This document shows, piece by piece, positions 7,693 to 14,841 of a DNA stretch of 59,691 nucleotides. The position numbers and the translations under genes are program-made. The DNA is taken from the IMG/VR virus record IMGVR_UViG_3300037882_001356, positions 1 through 59,691 of that record; one strand, 5' to 3'. This stretch comes from a virus. How positions within the stretch are numbered: position 1 is the first letter of the stretch; each line of letters starts with the position of its first letter. The notes under the pieces are model-generated. The model saw only the letters and a list, made by a program, of their open reading frames with translations, was not told the origin of the DNA and searched no databases.

Positions 7693-7888
7693 AGTTGATG
7701 GGGGTCAGTTCATCGAAGGAGGTGGACGCCACCAACGCGGCAAGGGATACGAAGCCGATATTGAGAAGTTAAACGAGGCGATGTTGTTGGAGTGGTCCGT
7801 TCTTAGGGTCACTCCCGCACACGTCAAAGATGGTCGAGCGTTACAGTGGATTGAGCGAATGTTGAAACAAAATGAACGAACGTTATGA
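7451..7888 (+). CDS. PD-(D/E)XK-like endonuclease (VSR/DUF559-like fold)
   Basis: The core reads FRFHPSRKWELDIAWPELMI followed by AVEVDGGQF: an Asp on one strand and E-x-D-G on the next, as in DUF559/VSR-like nucleases. RHQRGKGYEADIEKLNEAML and WSVLRVTPAHV complete the usual helix and last strand. Such small enzymes in phages act as repair or recombination nucleases or junction resolvases. The position behind annealing, helicase and methyltransferase genes supports a DNA-processing role. The start lies inside the HTH frame and has no strong ribosome site. It overlaps the next gene by 17 bases. Confidence 0.8.
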   Translation: MAARLSISEAIAAGIEIPPLNEPAKLLKKRAKLTGAFDCADTLGQVLNMVKIYGWVRDFRFHPSRKWELDIAWPELMIAVEVDGGQFIEGGGRHQRGKGYEADIEKLNEAMLLEWSVLRVTPAHVKDGRALQWIERMLKQNERTL

Positions 7889-8507
7889 CCTATACGCTGT
7901 GGTTGTAGACAACCCCTTTGACGATGCCCCGCGTCTTATTTTCGCTGATTACTTGGAAGAGCGTGATCAGGAAGAGTTTGCTCACTTCATTCGCACGACG
8001 ATAAAAATTCACTCGAAAAACTTATCCCCAGATGACCGCTATACTCTTGGCGGTCAAGTGATCCTGAATCGTTCGTCTTGGTTCCCTGATGCCCACAACG
8101 CAGGGCAGATTATTTTCAACCATAAAGAGCCGCCTTATATAACTCGAACATGGCCGTTATTCAACGTGCTTCGCGGATTCCCTACCGAGTGCAACCTAAC
8201 CCTGCATCAATTTGTTACTCAAAGAAAAGACATTGTTGCAACAAACCCCATTTGCAAATGGACAATATCTGATCGCCTTCCTCAATGGAGAGAGTCAAAC
8301 AATTGGGATCAAGAATATTCCGATGGCTATGAATTTGAATTTGGCTCAGACAAGGAAATACCAGAACGACCATATCTTCCTTGGAAGTGGCTTGAGTACG
8401 CGGAGAGCTACGGCCTGAATTTAGAGCAACGCTTTGACGATAGTAGACAAGCTAATTTGAAGCTAGAAAAATTTCTTTGGTTGTACGCAAGAGATGGTAC
8501 AAAATAA
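7872..8507 (+). CDS. TIGR02996-type domain protein, 211 aa
   Basis: The N-terminus (VVVDNPFDDAPRLIFADYLE) is the short repeat-companion domain typical of Gemmata-group planctomycetes. The rest includes PLFNVLRGFPTECNLTLHQF and TNPICKWTISDRLPQW, a layout seen in these proteins where a leucine-rich-like tail follows. The biochemical role of the family is unknown. It is the last gene of the left rightward operon, and its TAA sits in the A-tract of a hairpin. Other copies or remnants are at 39153, 40544, 45351, 45632, 48240, 55400 and 59347. Confidence 0.8.
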   Translation: MNERYDLYAVVVDNPFDDAPRLIFADYLEERDQEEFAHFIRTTIKIHSKNLSPDDRYTLGGQVILNRSSWFPDAHNAGQIIFNHKEPPYITRTWPLFNVLRGFPTECNLTLHQFVTQRKDIVATNPICKWTISDRLPQWRESNNWDQEYSDGYEFEFGSDKEIPERPYLPWKWLEYAESYGLNLEQRFDDSRQANLKLEKFLWLYARDGTK

Positions 8508-8539
8508 AACCCCGCTAGCGGAAGGAAGGCTAGCGGGGT
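8501..8539 (-). terminator. Rho-independent terminator for the leftward gene at 8586
   Basis: Perfect 11-bp arms ACCCCGCTAGC (8509-8519) and GCTAGCGGGGT (8529-8539) enclose a 9-base loop. On the minus strand the hairpin is followed by TTTTATTTT. It ends the 8586-8930 gene and may also slow rightward transcription leaving the left operon. Confidence 0.85.
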
Positions 8540-8585
8540 CCAACAAGGAAGCAACGGAGGTTGCTACTTAGTTCATCGTCACTTC

Positions 8586-8930
8586 TCAGCGTCTTGCACA
8601 ATTTCCGTTGGGACAGTTTTGATAAATCACTCGCGAACCTACCGGATATGCCGTAGGCGTTGACTGTACGGCATTGCAACGCCCGTTGGAACAGTTTGCT
8701 GGTTGTGACGCGATGATTGGGCTAGTACCGCTTTGCTTCGCTGCGATGTGGGCTTTCAACGCCTCAACCATCCCTGCCGGACATTTGAACGTCCCGCCGT
8801 CCGTGGGGTCCAGAACGTCCACAATCGTATCGGGATTGGTCGCTGGCAACGTTTTTGGGGCATCTTTGGCGACGGGGGTTTGTGCGTTCAGGAATCCAGC
8901 ACTGAGGCACAACACAAACAGGATACGCAT
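8586..8930 (-). CDS. Small secreted Cys-containing protein, 114 aa
   Basis: ATG at 8930 is chosen because AAAGGAG lies seven bases upstream. The N-terminus (MRILFVLCLSAGFLNAQ) is a cleavable signal peptide. The mature part has a short acidic helix region and ends with two related Cys motifs, CSNGRCN and CPNGNC, which may form disulfides outside the membrane. It is a stand-alone leftward gene with its own terminator. Function unknown. Confidence 0.75.
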   Translation of the reverse strand: MRILFVLCLSAGFLNAQTPVAKDAPKTLPATNPDTIVDVLDPTDGGTFKCPAGMVEALKAHIAAKQSGTSPIIASQPANCSNGRCNAVQSTPTAYPVGSRVIYQNCPNGNCARR

Positions 8931-8946
8931 AACACTACTCCTTTGT

Positions 8947-8967
8947 CCGGGTGAGAAGTTCACCCGG
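8947..8967 (-). other. Hairpin in the leader of the secreted-protein gene
   Basis: Perfect 8-bp arms CCGGGTGA (8947-8954) and TCACCCGG (8960-8967) with a 5-base loop lie just upstream of the ribosome site of the 8586-8930 gene. It could stabilise the leader or act as a binding site. No U-tract follows. Confidence 0.5.
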
Positions 8968-9039
8968 TCGGAAAAGTGTATCGGTTGTTTGACGGACGAA
9001 CAAGAGCAAAAGTTTTTGAACTATTTTCTACAACGTGGC

Positions 9040-9067
9040 TTGCATCTGACAACGATAATGGTAGGAT
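9040..9067 (+). promoter_or_regulatory. Promoter for the gene at 9101
   Basis: TTGCAT (9040-9045) and TAGGAT (9062-9067) are 16 bp apart and the spacer ends in GG, matching the phage promoter pattern. The next start is 33 bases downstream. Confidence 0.7.
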
Positions 9068-9100
9068 ATGACGTATCGCCTAACAAATACAAAGAGGAAG

Positions 9101-9325
9101 ATGATGGGTAGTAAAAAGTTGAGTCATGTAACATTGCCTCAGGCCCTTGAGTATTTCAGCGGCCATTCAGGGGGAGCGGCTCACAACCATCCTTGTGTGG
9201 GTGCTTCTTCTGCTGGGATAACAGTGTCATGCAAAAAAGTATCAATGACATTCCGCTTAGATCAATTCGATATGGCAATGAGTTTTTACAAGTTCTGTTT
9301 GGCAGAAAGCGGCTACAAAGTGTAA
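9101..9325 (+). CDS. Hypothetical protein, 74 aa
   Basis: The -10 box at 9062-9067 rules out upstream starts, and AAGAGGAAG directly precedes the ATG pair at 9101/9104. The product is compact, with LSHVTLPQALEYFSGHSGG at the start and LDQFDMAMSFYKFCLAESGY near the end. No recognised domain. A hairpin follows the stop. Confidence 0.65.
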   Translation: MMGSKKLSHVTLPQALEYFSGHSGGAAHNHPCVGASSAGITVSCKKVSMTFRLDQFDMAMSFYKFCLAESGYKV

Positions 9326-9334
9326 ACAGAAAAA

Positions 9335-9367
9335 CCTTCCGGCGACTCGCCCACTATCACCGGAAGG
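9335..9367. terminator. Hairpin after the gene at 9101, possible terminator
   Basis: Arms CCTTCCGG (9335-9342) and CCGGAAGG (9360-9367) enclose 17 bases. On the plus strand no U-tract follows; on the minus strand five U do. It may terminate or stabilise transcripts between 9325 and 9400. Confidence 0.45.
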
Positions 9368-9399
9368 CCAAAGGAAGTCCGCCCGGATGAGGAGCGTAC

Positions 9400-9846
9400 A
9401 TGATTAGCCTAATCGAAGTGTTGCGACGTGTCAACGGTCAGCCGCAAAATGTGCAGATTCTCGTCGGCTACGAAGCGGATACGGGCATTCTGACCATCGG
9501 CACGGACATCCGCAAGAGTCGCACGACAGGGGCCAAACGTCCCGCGACACTCGAAACGTACGCCGTTGAGGAGTACCCAAGCTACGACGGCACAAAGAAG
9601 CCGGAAGTGCCCGGACGTTCGTTTCACCTCAAGAAGCAATCGAACGGCGAATTGTACAGCGTATTCATCTCGGAGACGGGGAACGCCGAACTGGACGATA
9701 TCAAGAATTTGTGCGTGTGTATGGGGTTCATGCACACGGGCATTTGCAAGCATTGCGATTCTGTGAAATACCTTGTCAAAAATGGACTCATCGCCGATCC
9801 AAAAGAGTATGCGGAATCTGTTTTCAGCGAAGAACTAGGGTTTTAA
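9400..9846 (+). CDS. SWIM-type zinc-finger protein, 148 aa
   Basis: GAGGAG lies nine bases before the ATG. The C-terminal third has the SWIM signature CxCx(n)CxH: C105 and C107 in LCVCMGF, then C116 and H118 in ICKHCDSV. The N-terminal two thirds is beta-rich with basic patches (DIRKSRTTGAKRP). SWIM fingers bind DNA or proteins and are found in SWI2/SNF2 ATPases and MuDR transposases, so a partner role with the SNF2-like helicase of this phage is conceivable. No catalytic motif is present. Confidence 0.75.
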   Translation: MISLIEVLRRVNGQPQNVQILVGYEADTGILTIGTDIRKSRTTGAKRPATLETYAVEEYPSYDGTKKPEVPGRSFHLKKQSNGELYSVFISETGNAELDDIKNLCVCMGFMHTGICKHCDSVKYLVKNGLIADPKEYAESVFSEELGF

Positions 9847-9860
9847 CAAAGGGAGTAGAA

Positions 9861-10376
9861 ATGGTAGAGTTGTTTGTTGTAGCTGGGGCACTTCTTGTTT
9901 TTGGATTTATAGCGCTTATTTGCATTTTAGGTGCGGACGAATGCGAAAAGAAAAACGAGGCACTTGAGGAGGTTAAACTACTGAAAAAAAAACTTGTTGA
10001 CGCCGAGGACATTTGGAAGAAGTATCAACAATCCGAGTCGCAAATAAAGGTTCTCACAAGAGAAGTTACGTTAGCGGAAGAGGAAATAAATCGTCTTGTC
10101 CGAGTAAAAGAACACCACGAACAAACGCTGGAACAACTACGAATTCAGATTCGGAAGTACGAAGAAGACATTGACTCGCCAGAGGTTAAAGACCTGCAAG
10201 ATACCATCGAGAAGATGCGTCTGCGACACGCCGAAGAATTAAGCATCGTTGAGGAAAACCGCTACGATTTGAACAAGGTGATCGAAGGAATCTCGAAGGA
10301 ATTGCGTCTTGCTGCCGGTCGCCTTGATGGGTTGTGCATCCCGTTCTGGCCAACAAAAAAGGGTGGGTCAAAGTGA
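9861..10376 (+). CDS. Membrane-anchored coiled-coil protein, 171 aa
   Basis: The ATG at 9861 follows AAAGGGAG. An N-terminal membrane helix (LFVVAGALLVFGFIALICIL, about 4-24) is followed by about 130 residues of charged heptad-like coiled coil (residues 30-150). The layout matches an inner membrane protein with a long rod, such as i-spanins or tail-like tethers, but there is no partner outer membrane lipoprotein next to it. The stop lies inside the following hairpin. Confidence 0.7.
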   Translation: MVELFVVAGALLVFGFIALICILGADECEKKNEALEEVKLLKKKLVDAEDIWKKYQQSESQIKVLTREVTLAEEEINRLVRVKEHHEQTLEQLRIQIRKYEEDIDSPEVKDLQDTIEKMRLRHAEELSIVEENRYDLNKVIEGISKELRLAAGRLDGLCIPFWPTKKGGSK

Positions 10377-10383
10377 CCCACCC
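10355..10383 (-). terminator. Rho-independent terminator ending the leftward late operon
   Basis: Perfect 10-bp arms GGGTGGGTCA (10361-10370) and TGACCCACCC (10374-10383), a 3-base loop, and six U on the minus strand. It lies 31 bases beyond the stop of the last leftward gene (10414) and covers the stop of the convergent rightward gene. Confidence 0.9.
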
Positions 10384-10413
10384 TAGCGAAGCCAGCCCAC
10401 GGCGTAACGTGGA

Positions 10414-10965
10414 TTAACGTCGGAATCCCGACCCGATAATGCTACCAATTGCCGAGCCAATGACCGCTCCAGCCAAGCCCGCCCCCGGCCCGGCTAATGC
10501 CGTTCCTGCAACCGCACCTGCTGCCCCGCCAAGAGTTTGAGGATCGAATAAGGCGTTGGCGAAGTTAGCGAAGTTCCCGCCACCGCCCGAACCGAATCCC
10601 CCACGATTCCCGCTGAACCGATCCCCTTGCGAAAATTGGCGTTGGGTGCCGTAGAACTGTTGACCTTGGAACTGTTGTGCGTAATGCACTTGGTTGACTT
10701 GGCGAACTACTTGTACTTGGCGAACCGCGTAAACAGGTTGCTGAACCGCCACGACTTGACGAACAGCGTACACCGGCTGAACGGCTTGGAACTGTACCGA
10801 TTGTTGGTACTGCACCGGAGCGGCGAACGATTGCACCGCTTGGCATCCACCAGAAGCAAAGTTGTTGCCGTAGCCACCGCTAAACGAGTTCGTGACTGCA
10901 TGGCATTGGCCAAACGACACGCTACCGAACACGGCGACAACCGCGATAGACAAGAGGCATTTCAT
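10414..10965 (-). CDS. Secreted Gln/Val-repeat protein with C-terminal glycine zipper
   Basis: The N-terminus (MKCLLSIAVVAVFGSVSFGQ) is a signal peptide. Residues about 50-105 are a low-complexity run of Q, V, A and Y with repeats of the type PVYAVRQV. A glycine-rich stretch follows, and the C-terminus (GAVAGTALAGPGAGLAGAVI, then GSAIGSIIGSG) is a glycine-zipper membrane segment as in outer membrane or pore-like proteins. It is the last gene of the late leftward transcript. Role unknown; envelope insertion or lysis assistance would fit. Confidence 0.75.
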   Translation of the reverse strand: MKCLLSIAVVAVFGSVSFGQCHAVTNSFSGGYGNNFASGGCQAVQSFAAPVQYQQSVQFQAVQPVYAVRQVVAVQQPVYAVRQVQVVRQVNQVHYAQQFQGQQFYGTQRQFSQGDRFSGNRGGFGSGGGGNFANFANALFDPQTLGGAAGAVAGTALAGPGAGLAGAVIGSAIGSIIGSGFRR

Positions 10966-11013
10966 AACTGGTTACTCCTAGGATTGTTACCACGTCATTA
11001 TACAGATAACGGG

Positions 11014-11667
11014 CTAGTTGCTGGATTCTTCATACGCCCATTGTTGAATCGAACGAATTTCAGCAAGAGCGAGCTTCGGCATCTTCAAAGGCATCGCCTT
11101 CGTGTCCTCATCATGTCGCACGGACGCAAGGATTTTCAAACGCCCTACCTTACCGATAGACGCCGGATACGACAGGTTCAACTTATCACCTTGGCCGTGG
11201 CATTTCGTGCAATGGGAATTGAAGATATTGCCCACAACCCCACCACTCGATGCCGTGTACTTGTTACCGCTTGTGCTGATTGGAACGTCTCCAAGCGGGT
11301 CGGTCGATTCAGCCTGCGGCTTATCGGGTAAACGCTGGTTCTGTTGCAACTTGCCCGCTTCGTCTTGCAATTCTTTCTTGAACTCGTTGAGGGCTTCTTT
11401 GGCCCCCCTCTTCGCTGCATCCTCAGCAATGACCTGATTGACCCGCGTTTGGGCTAAATCGGGTGCGACTTGATACAGCGTTTGGATCGGGATTGCCACC
11501 GGGTAAACGGCATTGTACGCCACCACGGGAGCGACGTACGCATTGTTGTGGTACGTCGGAGTCACGTAGCCCGACCGAATCACCCGGCATCCGTCCGCGT
11601 AGGACGTGACGGGGAGCGTGAGGAACGTACCGACGACGCAAACGGAAAGGCGATAGAGGTAGGTCAT
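11014..11667 (-). CDS. Exported mono-heme c-type cytochrome-like protein
   Basis: A signal peptide (about 1-25, VCVVGTFLTLPVTSYA) is followed by a Tyr/Val/Ala-rich stretch and a helical linker (about 70-125). The C-terminal 70 residues look like a class I cytochrome c: CTKCH at 153-157 for covalent heme, MPLKMP at 192-197 as candidate distal Met ligand, and a final amphipathic helix (AEIRSIQQWAYE). Heme attachment would need the host cytochrome c maturation system outside the membrane. A c-type cytochrome in a phage late operon is unusual. It overlaps the next upstream gene by 4 bases. Confidence 0.8.
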   Translation of the reverse strand: MTYLYRLSVCVVGTFLTLPVTSYADGCRVIRSGYVTPTYHNNAYVAPVVAYNAVYPVAIPIQTLYQVAPDLAQTRVNQVIAEDAAKRGAKEALNEFKKELQDEAGKLQQNQRLPDKPQAESTDPLGDVPISTSGNKYTASSGGVVGNIFNSHCTKCHGQGDKLNLSYPASIGKVGRLKILASVRHDEDTKAMPLKMPKLALAEIRSIQQWAYEESSN

Positions 11668-11855
11668 GTGTTCTCCAAATTCTTGAGTAATTTTATCGAG
11701 GCATCAACTGCATAAAACAACGTTGTTAAAATCACTGGGTAAGCAATAAGCAAGACGCTTGCGTTGTCTTTTTCGTACGACACAAGAATAATCAACACCA
11801 ATAACGCTGTCCAAAAAACAGACGCCCAACAAAAATAAAACTTTTGGTCACTCAT
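11664..11855 (-). CDS. Two-helix membrane protein, holin-like, 63 aa
   Basis: The chain has two hydrophobic segments (about 8-26, CWASVFWTALLVLIILVSY, and 34-52, LLIAYPVILTTLFYAVDA) separated by a short charged turn, with a charged tail. Size and topology resemble class II holins. It overlaps the neighbouring genes by 4 bases on both sides, so it is translated as part of the exported-protein cassette. Other holin candidates lie at 16388 and 16683. Confidence 0.6.
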   Translation of the reverse strand: MSDQKFYFCWASVFWTALLVLIILVSYEKDNASVLLIAYPVILTTLFYAVDASIKLLKNLENT

Positions 11856-12110
11856 TTCTGCACCTTCCCTTTTCGCAACAACTCAGATTGTTTTTCTGCA
11901 AGTTCAAATATTTCAAGGTCTTCGGGATTGTCAAATCCAATCTTGCAGCGAATAAGTGTCTCAATTCGACGTAGTTTGTCCATCTGCTCTTGGTGTCGTT
12001 TTGCTTGACATGTTTCCGCTAAACAAAACATTCCGAGTAACGCAATCATGGTCAAAACAAACAAAAGATAATCGCTCATTTCTGCACCTTCCCTTTTCGT
12101 AACAACTCAG
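11851..12110. repeat. 36-bp direct repeat flanking the gene at 11852
   Basis: Copies at 11851-11886 and 12075-12110 differ at one base. Each copy holds the end of one gene, the AAGGTGCAG ribosome site and the start codon of the next. It marks a duplication or cassette insertion in the operon. Confidence 0.9.
11852..12079 (-). CDS. Small membrane protein carrying a duplicated gene-end sequence, 75 aa
   Basis: The N-terminal helix (YLLFVLTMIALLGMFCLAE) is a membrane anchor, followed by a charged helical tail. Its last ten residues, ELLRKGKVQK, are the same as the end of the large heme protein encoded just upstream. The DNA shows a 36-bp direct repeat covering this end, the next ribosome site and the next start, so this gene sits on a 224-bp unit bounded by the repeat. 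Function unknown. Confidence 0.6.
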   Translation of the reverse strand: MSDYLLFVLTMIALLGMFCLAETCQAKRHQEQMDKLRRIETLIRCKIGFDNPEDLEIFELAEKQSELLRKGKVQK

Positions 12111-13914
12111 GTAGTAGCCACGCAAACAACGGCGATGGACTCTCTGCGTTCCGCATCACGGATAACGTCAACGCCAGCTTGCGGTACAGCACATCATCCC
12201 ATTCCGCCCGTGGGATCGATTCGCCCATGAACAAGTTCTGAGTGTCCAACCCGCCATCCTGCATACAGACCAGCATCATCGCCAATCGTGGCACGCCCAA
12301 TTCCACGGCGGCTTGTTCCAGCGAAACAGGGGCATCGTACCAGTCGCGGAACCGGATCGTTTCGTCAGCGAACTTTTGACCAGTCCAGCCAAGATTATCC
12401 GGTCGAGTGGTCAGTGTTCGCAAGGCTTTTTTGTAGGGCAGTCGCCAATACTCCGTATCCTCTTCCCATCCCACGAAGAACGCAGCTAACGCATCCGCGA
12501 CGTGTGGGTCAGCGTCAAGCAACCCGCCTTGGTTCGTCTTCGGACTCCGCAAGCGACGGATGCCGTCCTTTACTTTGGTGTTCGACGGGTCAAGAACGCC
12601 GAACGATGGAGCGTGACAGATCGCACAACTAAACTGCGTCTTGACCACACCGAACGACGGGTCTTTCGACGAGTGAACGACTTCCGCGTCCCCGAACTCT
12701 ACCCGCTTGCGTCCGTCCTTCGCCCCGCCCGTCAGGAATGCCGTTTGCAGTCCGCTAGGAAGCGTTACAAGGTGTTCGCCCGCGTCCTCTTGCAAGTCGC
12801 CAATCGCTACGCCCCGTGGATCGTTCGCGGGGTTGCTCTTGCCCGAAGTCTTGCGGAAGTCTCGCGTCCGCATCGACGGGAACCCACCGGCGAGAACAAG
12901 TATCTCAATCACCCGGTCGTTGTACGCCACGAACGAACCATTCTTGACGTTCCGACTTCCTCCGACCACTTCGCCTCGTTTGGCGAATATTCTCTCCCTG
13001 TCGAGCGTCTTCTGAGCGTCGGTGATGCCCCAACGGTCTTGGAACTGCGTCAAATCTTCGGGGAAGTCTTTGATAACCTTCGTGCTGACTTTCTGCTGCC
13101 CCACGATGGTAAAGGAAGGGACGGACGCAATGCCAACGGGTTCGTCAACTTCGTACTCTTCCTTGTGGTTGAACGAACCCGCTGCGTAGAATTTACCATC
13201 TTCGGGCCAGATGCCACCCTTCCACGGCACTTCGCGTATCTTCTGGACCTTCTTCGTCGTCTGTATCGCTTCGGTAAACGATTGCTTCAGGTAACTGAAC
13301 TGAGTCTTCCCGAAGCGTTCTTCTGGGTAGGTGAGGTTGTACAACAACGCCGTACGCCCACCCGGTTCCATCAACTCACGCATGAACCACTCGAGCGGAA
13401 CCATCACGTCAACGTGGAATGTAACGGGGTCTTGTTGCACGCCGATCAACTGCCGTGCCCGTTCCGCGAGGATGGGATCGCAATGCGGTTCCCGAAACTT
13501 TTGATCTTCCCGCACCGATGCCGTCCACGCTTCGACGGTCCAGCGTGTTTTGCGTAAGTCGATGGCCAGCAGTCGTTTATCGCCGCCGACGTTCGGCAAG
13601 AACCGTGCCAGCGTGTTCGCCGTGTTCGCGGTGTTGTAGTACGTCTCCGAGAGCGTCGTACGTTCCGTGAGCAACGGGTCAGGGGTTGCATGTGCCGCGA
13701 CAAACCGCGTAAAGAGGCGGTCCTGTTCGGGGAGCTTTTCTAGGTGAGCGATTGCTAGCTTAAGGTAAGCGTCGGGGTGCGTAATCGTGGTAGCGAACAG
13801 CTTCACGGGTTGAGCGACGGGAGCGGAACGGGATGGCTTCGCTTCGCCATGCAAATACGGATTGTCGGGAACTGGTCCCTGTGCCAACAAGCACGCTAAG
13901 AGAAGATAGTTCAA
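12076..13914 (-). CDS. Large exported protein with one CxxCH heme site, 612 aa
   Basis: TTG at 13914 is chosen because AAAAGGTGCAGT directly precedes it, the same leader as neighbouring genes, and it places a signal peptide (NYLLLACLLAQG) at the N-terminus. The chain is otherwise soluble. A single CAICH motif lies near residues 430-434, followed by APSFGVLDPS. The long first part has no recognised domain; its WEEDTEYWRLPYKKALRTL region and conserved-looking Trp and His residues suggest an enzyme of the planctomycete cytochrome type. Together with 11014-11667 it suggests an exported redox pair. A host-derived gene is possible. Confidence 0.75.
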   Translation of the reverse strand: MNYLLLACLLAQGPVPDNPYLHGEAKPSRSAPVAQPVKLFATTITHPDAYLKLAIAHLEKLPEQDRLFTRFVAAHATPDPLLTERTTLSETYYNTANTANTLARFLPNVGGDKRLLAIDLRKTRWTVEAWTASVREDQKFREPHCDPILAERARQLIGVQQDPVTFHVDVMVPLEWFMRELMEPGGRTALLYNLTYPEERFGKTQFSYLKQSFTEAIQTTKKVQKIREVPWKGGIWPEDGKFYAAGSFNHKEEYEVDEPVGIASVPSFTIVGQQKVSTKVIKDFPEDLTQFQDRWGITDAQKTLDRERIFAKRGEVVGGSRNVKNGSFVAYNDRVIEILVLAGGFPSMRTRDFRKTSGKSNPANDPRGVAIGDLQEDAGEHLVTLPSGLQTAFLTGGAKDGRKRVEFGDAEVVHSSKDPSFGVVKTQFSCAICHAPSFGVLDPSNTKVKDGIRRLRSPKTNQGGLLDADPHVADALAAFFVGWEEDTEYWRLPYKKALRTLTTRPDNLGWTGQKFADETIRFRDWYDAPVSLEQAAVELGVPRLAMMLVCMQDGGLDTQNLFMGESIPRAEWDDVLYRKLALTLSVMRNAESPSPLFAWLLPELLRKGKVQK

Positions 13915-14031
13915 ACTGCACCTTTTCCAAATCGTTGCACCGGAGCGGGAAGGCTGACGCCGGAAGGTGCAGTCCACAACGCCCCTTCAAACCGCCCCGG
14001 TCACAACGCTGCACCTTGGAGTTTTAACACC

Positions 14032-14832
14032 TTACGCCGTCAATGGGTTAACCCGATAGGGAACCCAAAAGTCACTCGCTAACTGTGGATTCAACGCATA
14101 CTCAAGAGGGATCGTACCGTAGCCGTCTGAACCCCAACTTGTATCCCAACTGTTGCGAATGATGAGGTTGTTTTGATCGTAGCCTACTACCGCGATGTCA
14201 TGACCGCCGATTGGACCGTTGCGAAGGTCGTTCTGCGTCGGCATCGGGATATTGCCCGTCCGTGCCGTCGAATCGGTCATCAACGATGGGTACACGCTGA
14301 ACCCGAAGATAAACGGACGCCCCTGATATTGACTGTTGCCAGCCAAGCACGCCTTGAACGAGTTGAGCGATTGCGGAACTGCCCGATACTCGGCAATCTT
14401 GTTCTTCGCTGCTTCGGCGAACGCTTCATCCGAAGGACGTTCGCGGAAACGACTGGTATCGTAGGGCATCATTCGTTCGGGGAAGAAGCCGAACTTGTTC
14501 AACGCCTTCATCAGATTGCGGTTATCAACGCCCGAATCTTGGTTGACCGTTCCCATCAGCGACCGGACCATCCAGTACAACCCCAAACGCGACGGCATTT
14601 CGACTTCGACGCCATCCGCCTCGGTGGAGTACAAGACGCAAAATAACGCCGTATGCGGCCCGCAACTTCCAATGTCAAGTTGTGACCATGCGGGGTTAAT
14701 AGGACCGCTCAACGCCTTGACGGGGAGCAGGAAACTTGACGGGTATTCTTCCGCCGTTTCGGGTGCGGAGAAGATGCGGTCTTGTGCGTCAAAGGCTTGT
14801 TTGACAAAGCCAGAGATATTGTACTGTGGCAT
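14032..14832 (-). CDS. Papain-like (C1 family) cysteine peptidase
   Basis: The oxyanion-hole Gln51 and active-site Cys57 have the papain spacing (QLDIGSCGPHTALF). His211 sits in GGHDIAVVGYD, and Asn227 in LIIRNSWDTSWGSDGYGTI, the standard C1 order. There is no pro-domain or signal peptide; the chain begins with MPQYNISGFVKQAF. Possible roles are tail or capsid processing, host attack from the virion, or cleavage of an exported partner. It lies between the large heme protein and an exported Ig-like protein. GGTGCA upstream supports the start. Confidence 0.88.
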   Translation of the reverse strand: MPQYNISGFVKQAFDAQDRIFSAPETAEEYPSSFLLPVKALSGPINPAWSQLDIGSCGPHTALFCVLYSTEADGVEVEMPSRLGLYWMVRSLMGTVNQDSGVDNRNLMKALNKFGFFPERMMPYDTSRFRERPSDEAFAEAAKNKIAEYRAVPQSLNSFKACLAGNSQYQGRPFIFGFSVYPSLMTDSTARTGNIPMPTQNDLRNGPIGGHDIAVVGYDQNNLIIRNSWDTSWGSDGYGTIPLEYALNPQLASDFWVPYRVNPLTA

Positions 14833-14841
14833 GAATGCACC

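Noticed and set aside
12502-13557. Long plus-strand open frame of 351 codons opposite the heme protein
   Set aside because: Arg- and Val-rich antisense shadow; the minus-strand gene has signal peptide, heme motif and ribosome site.
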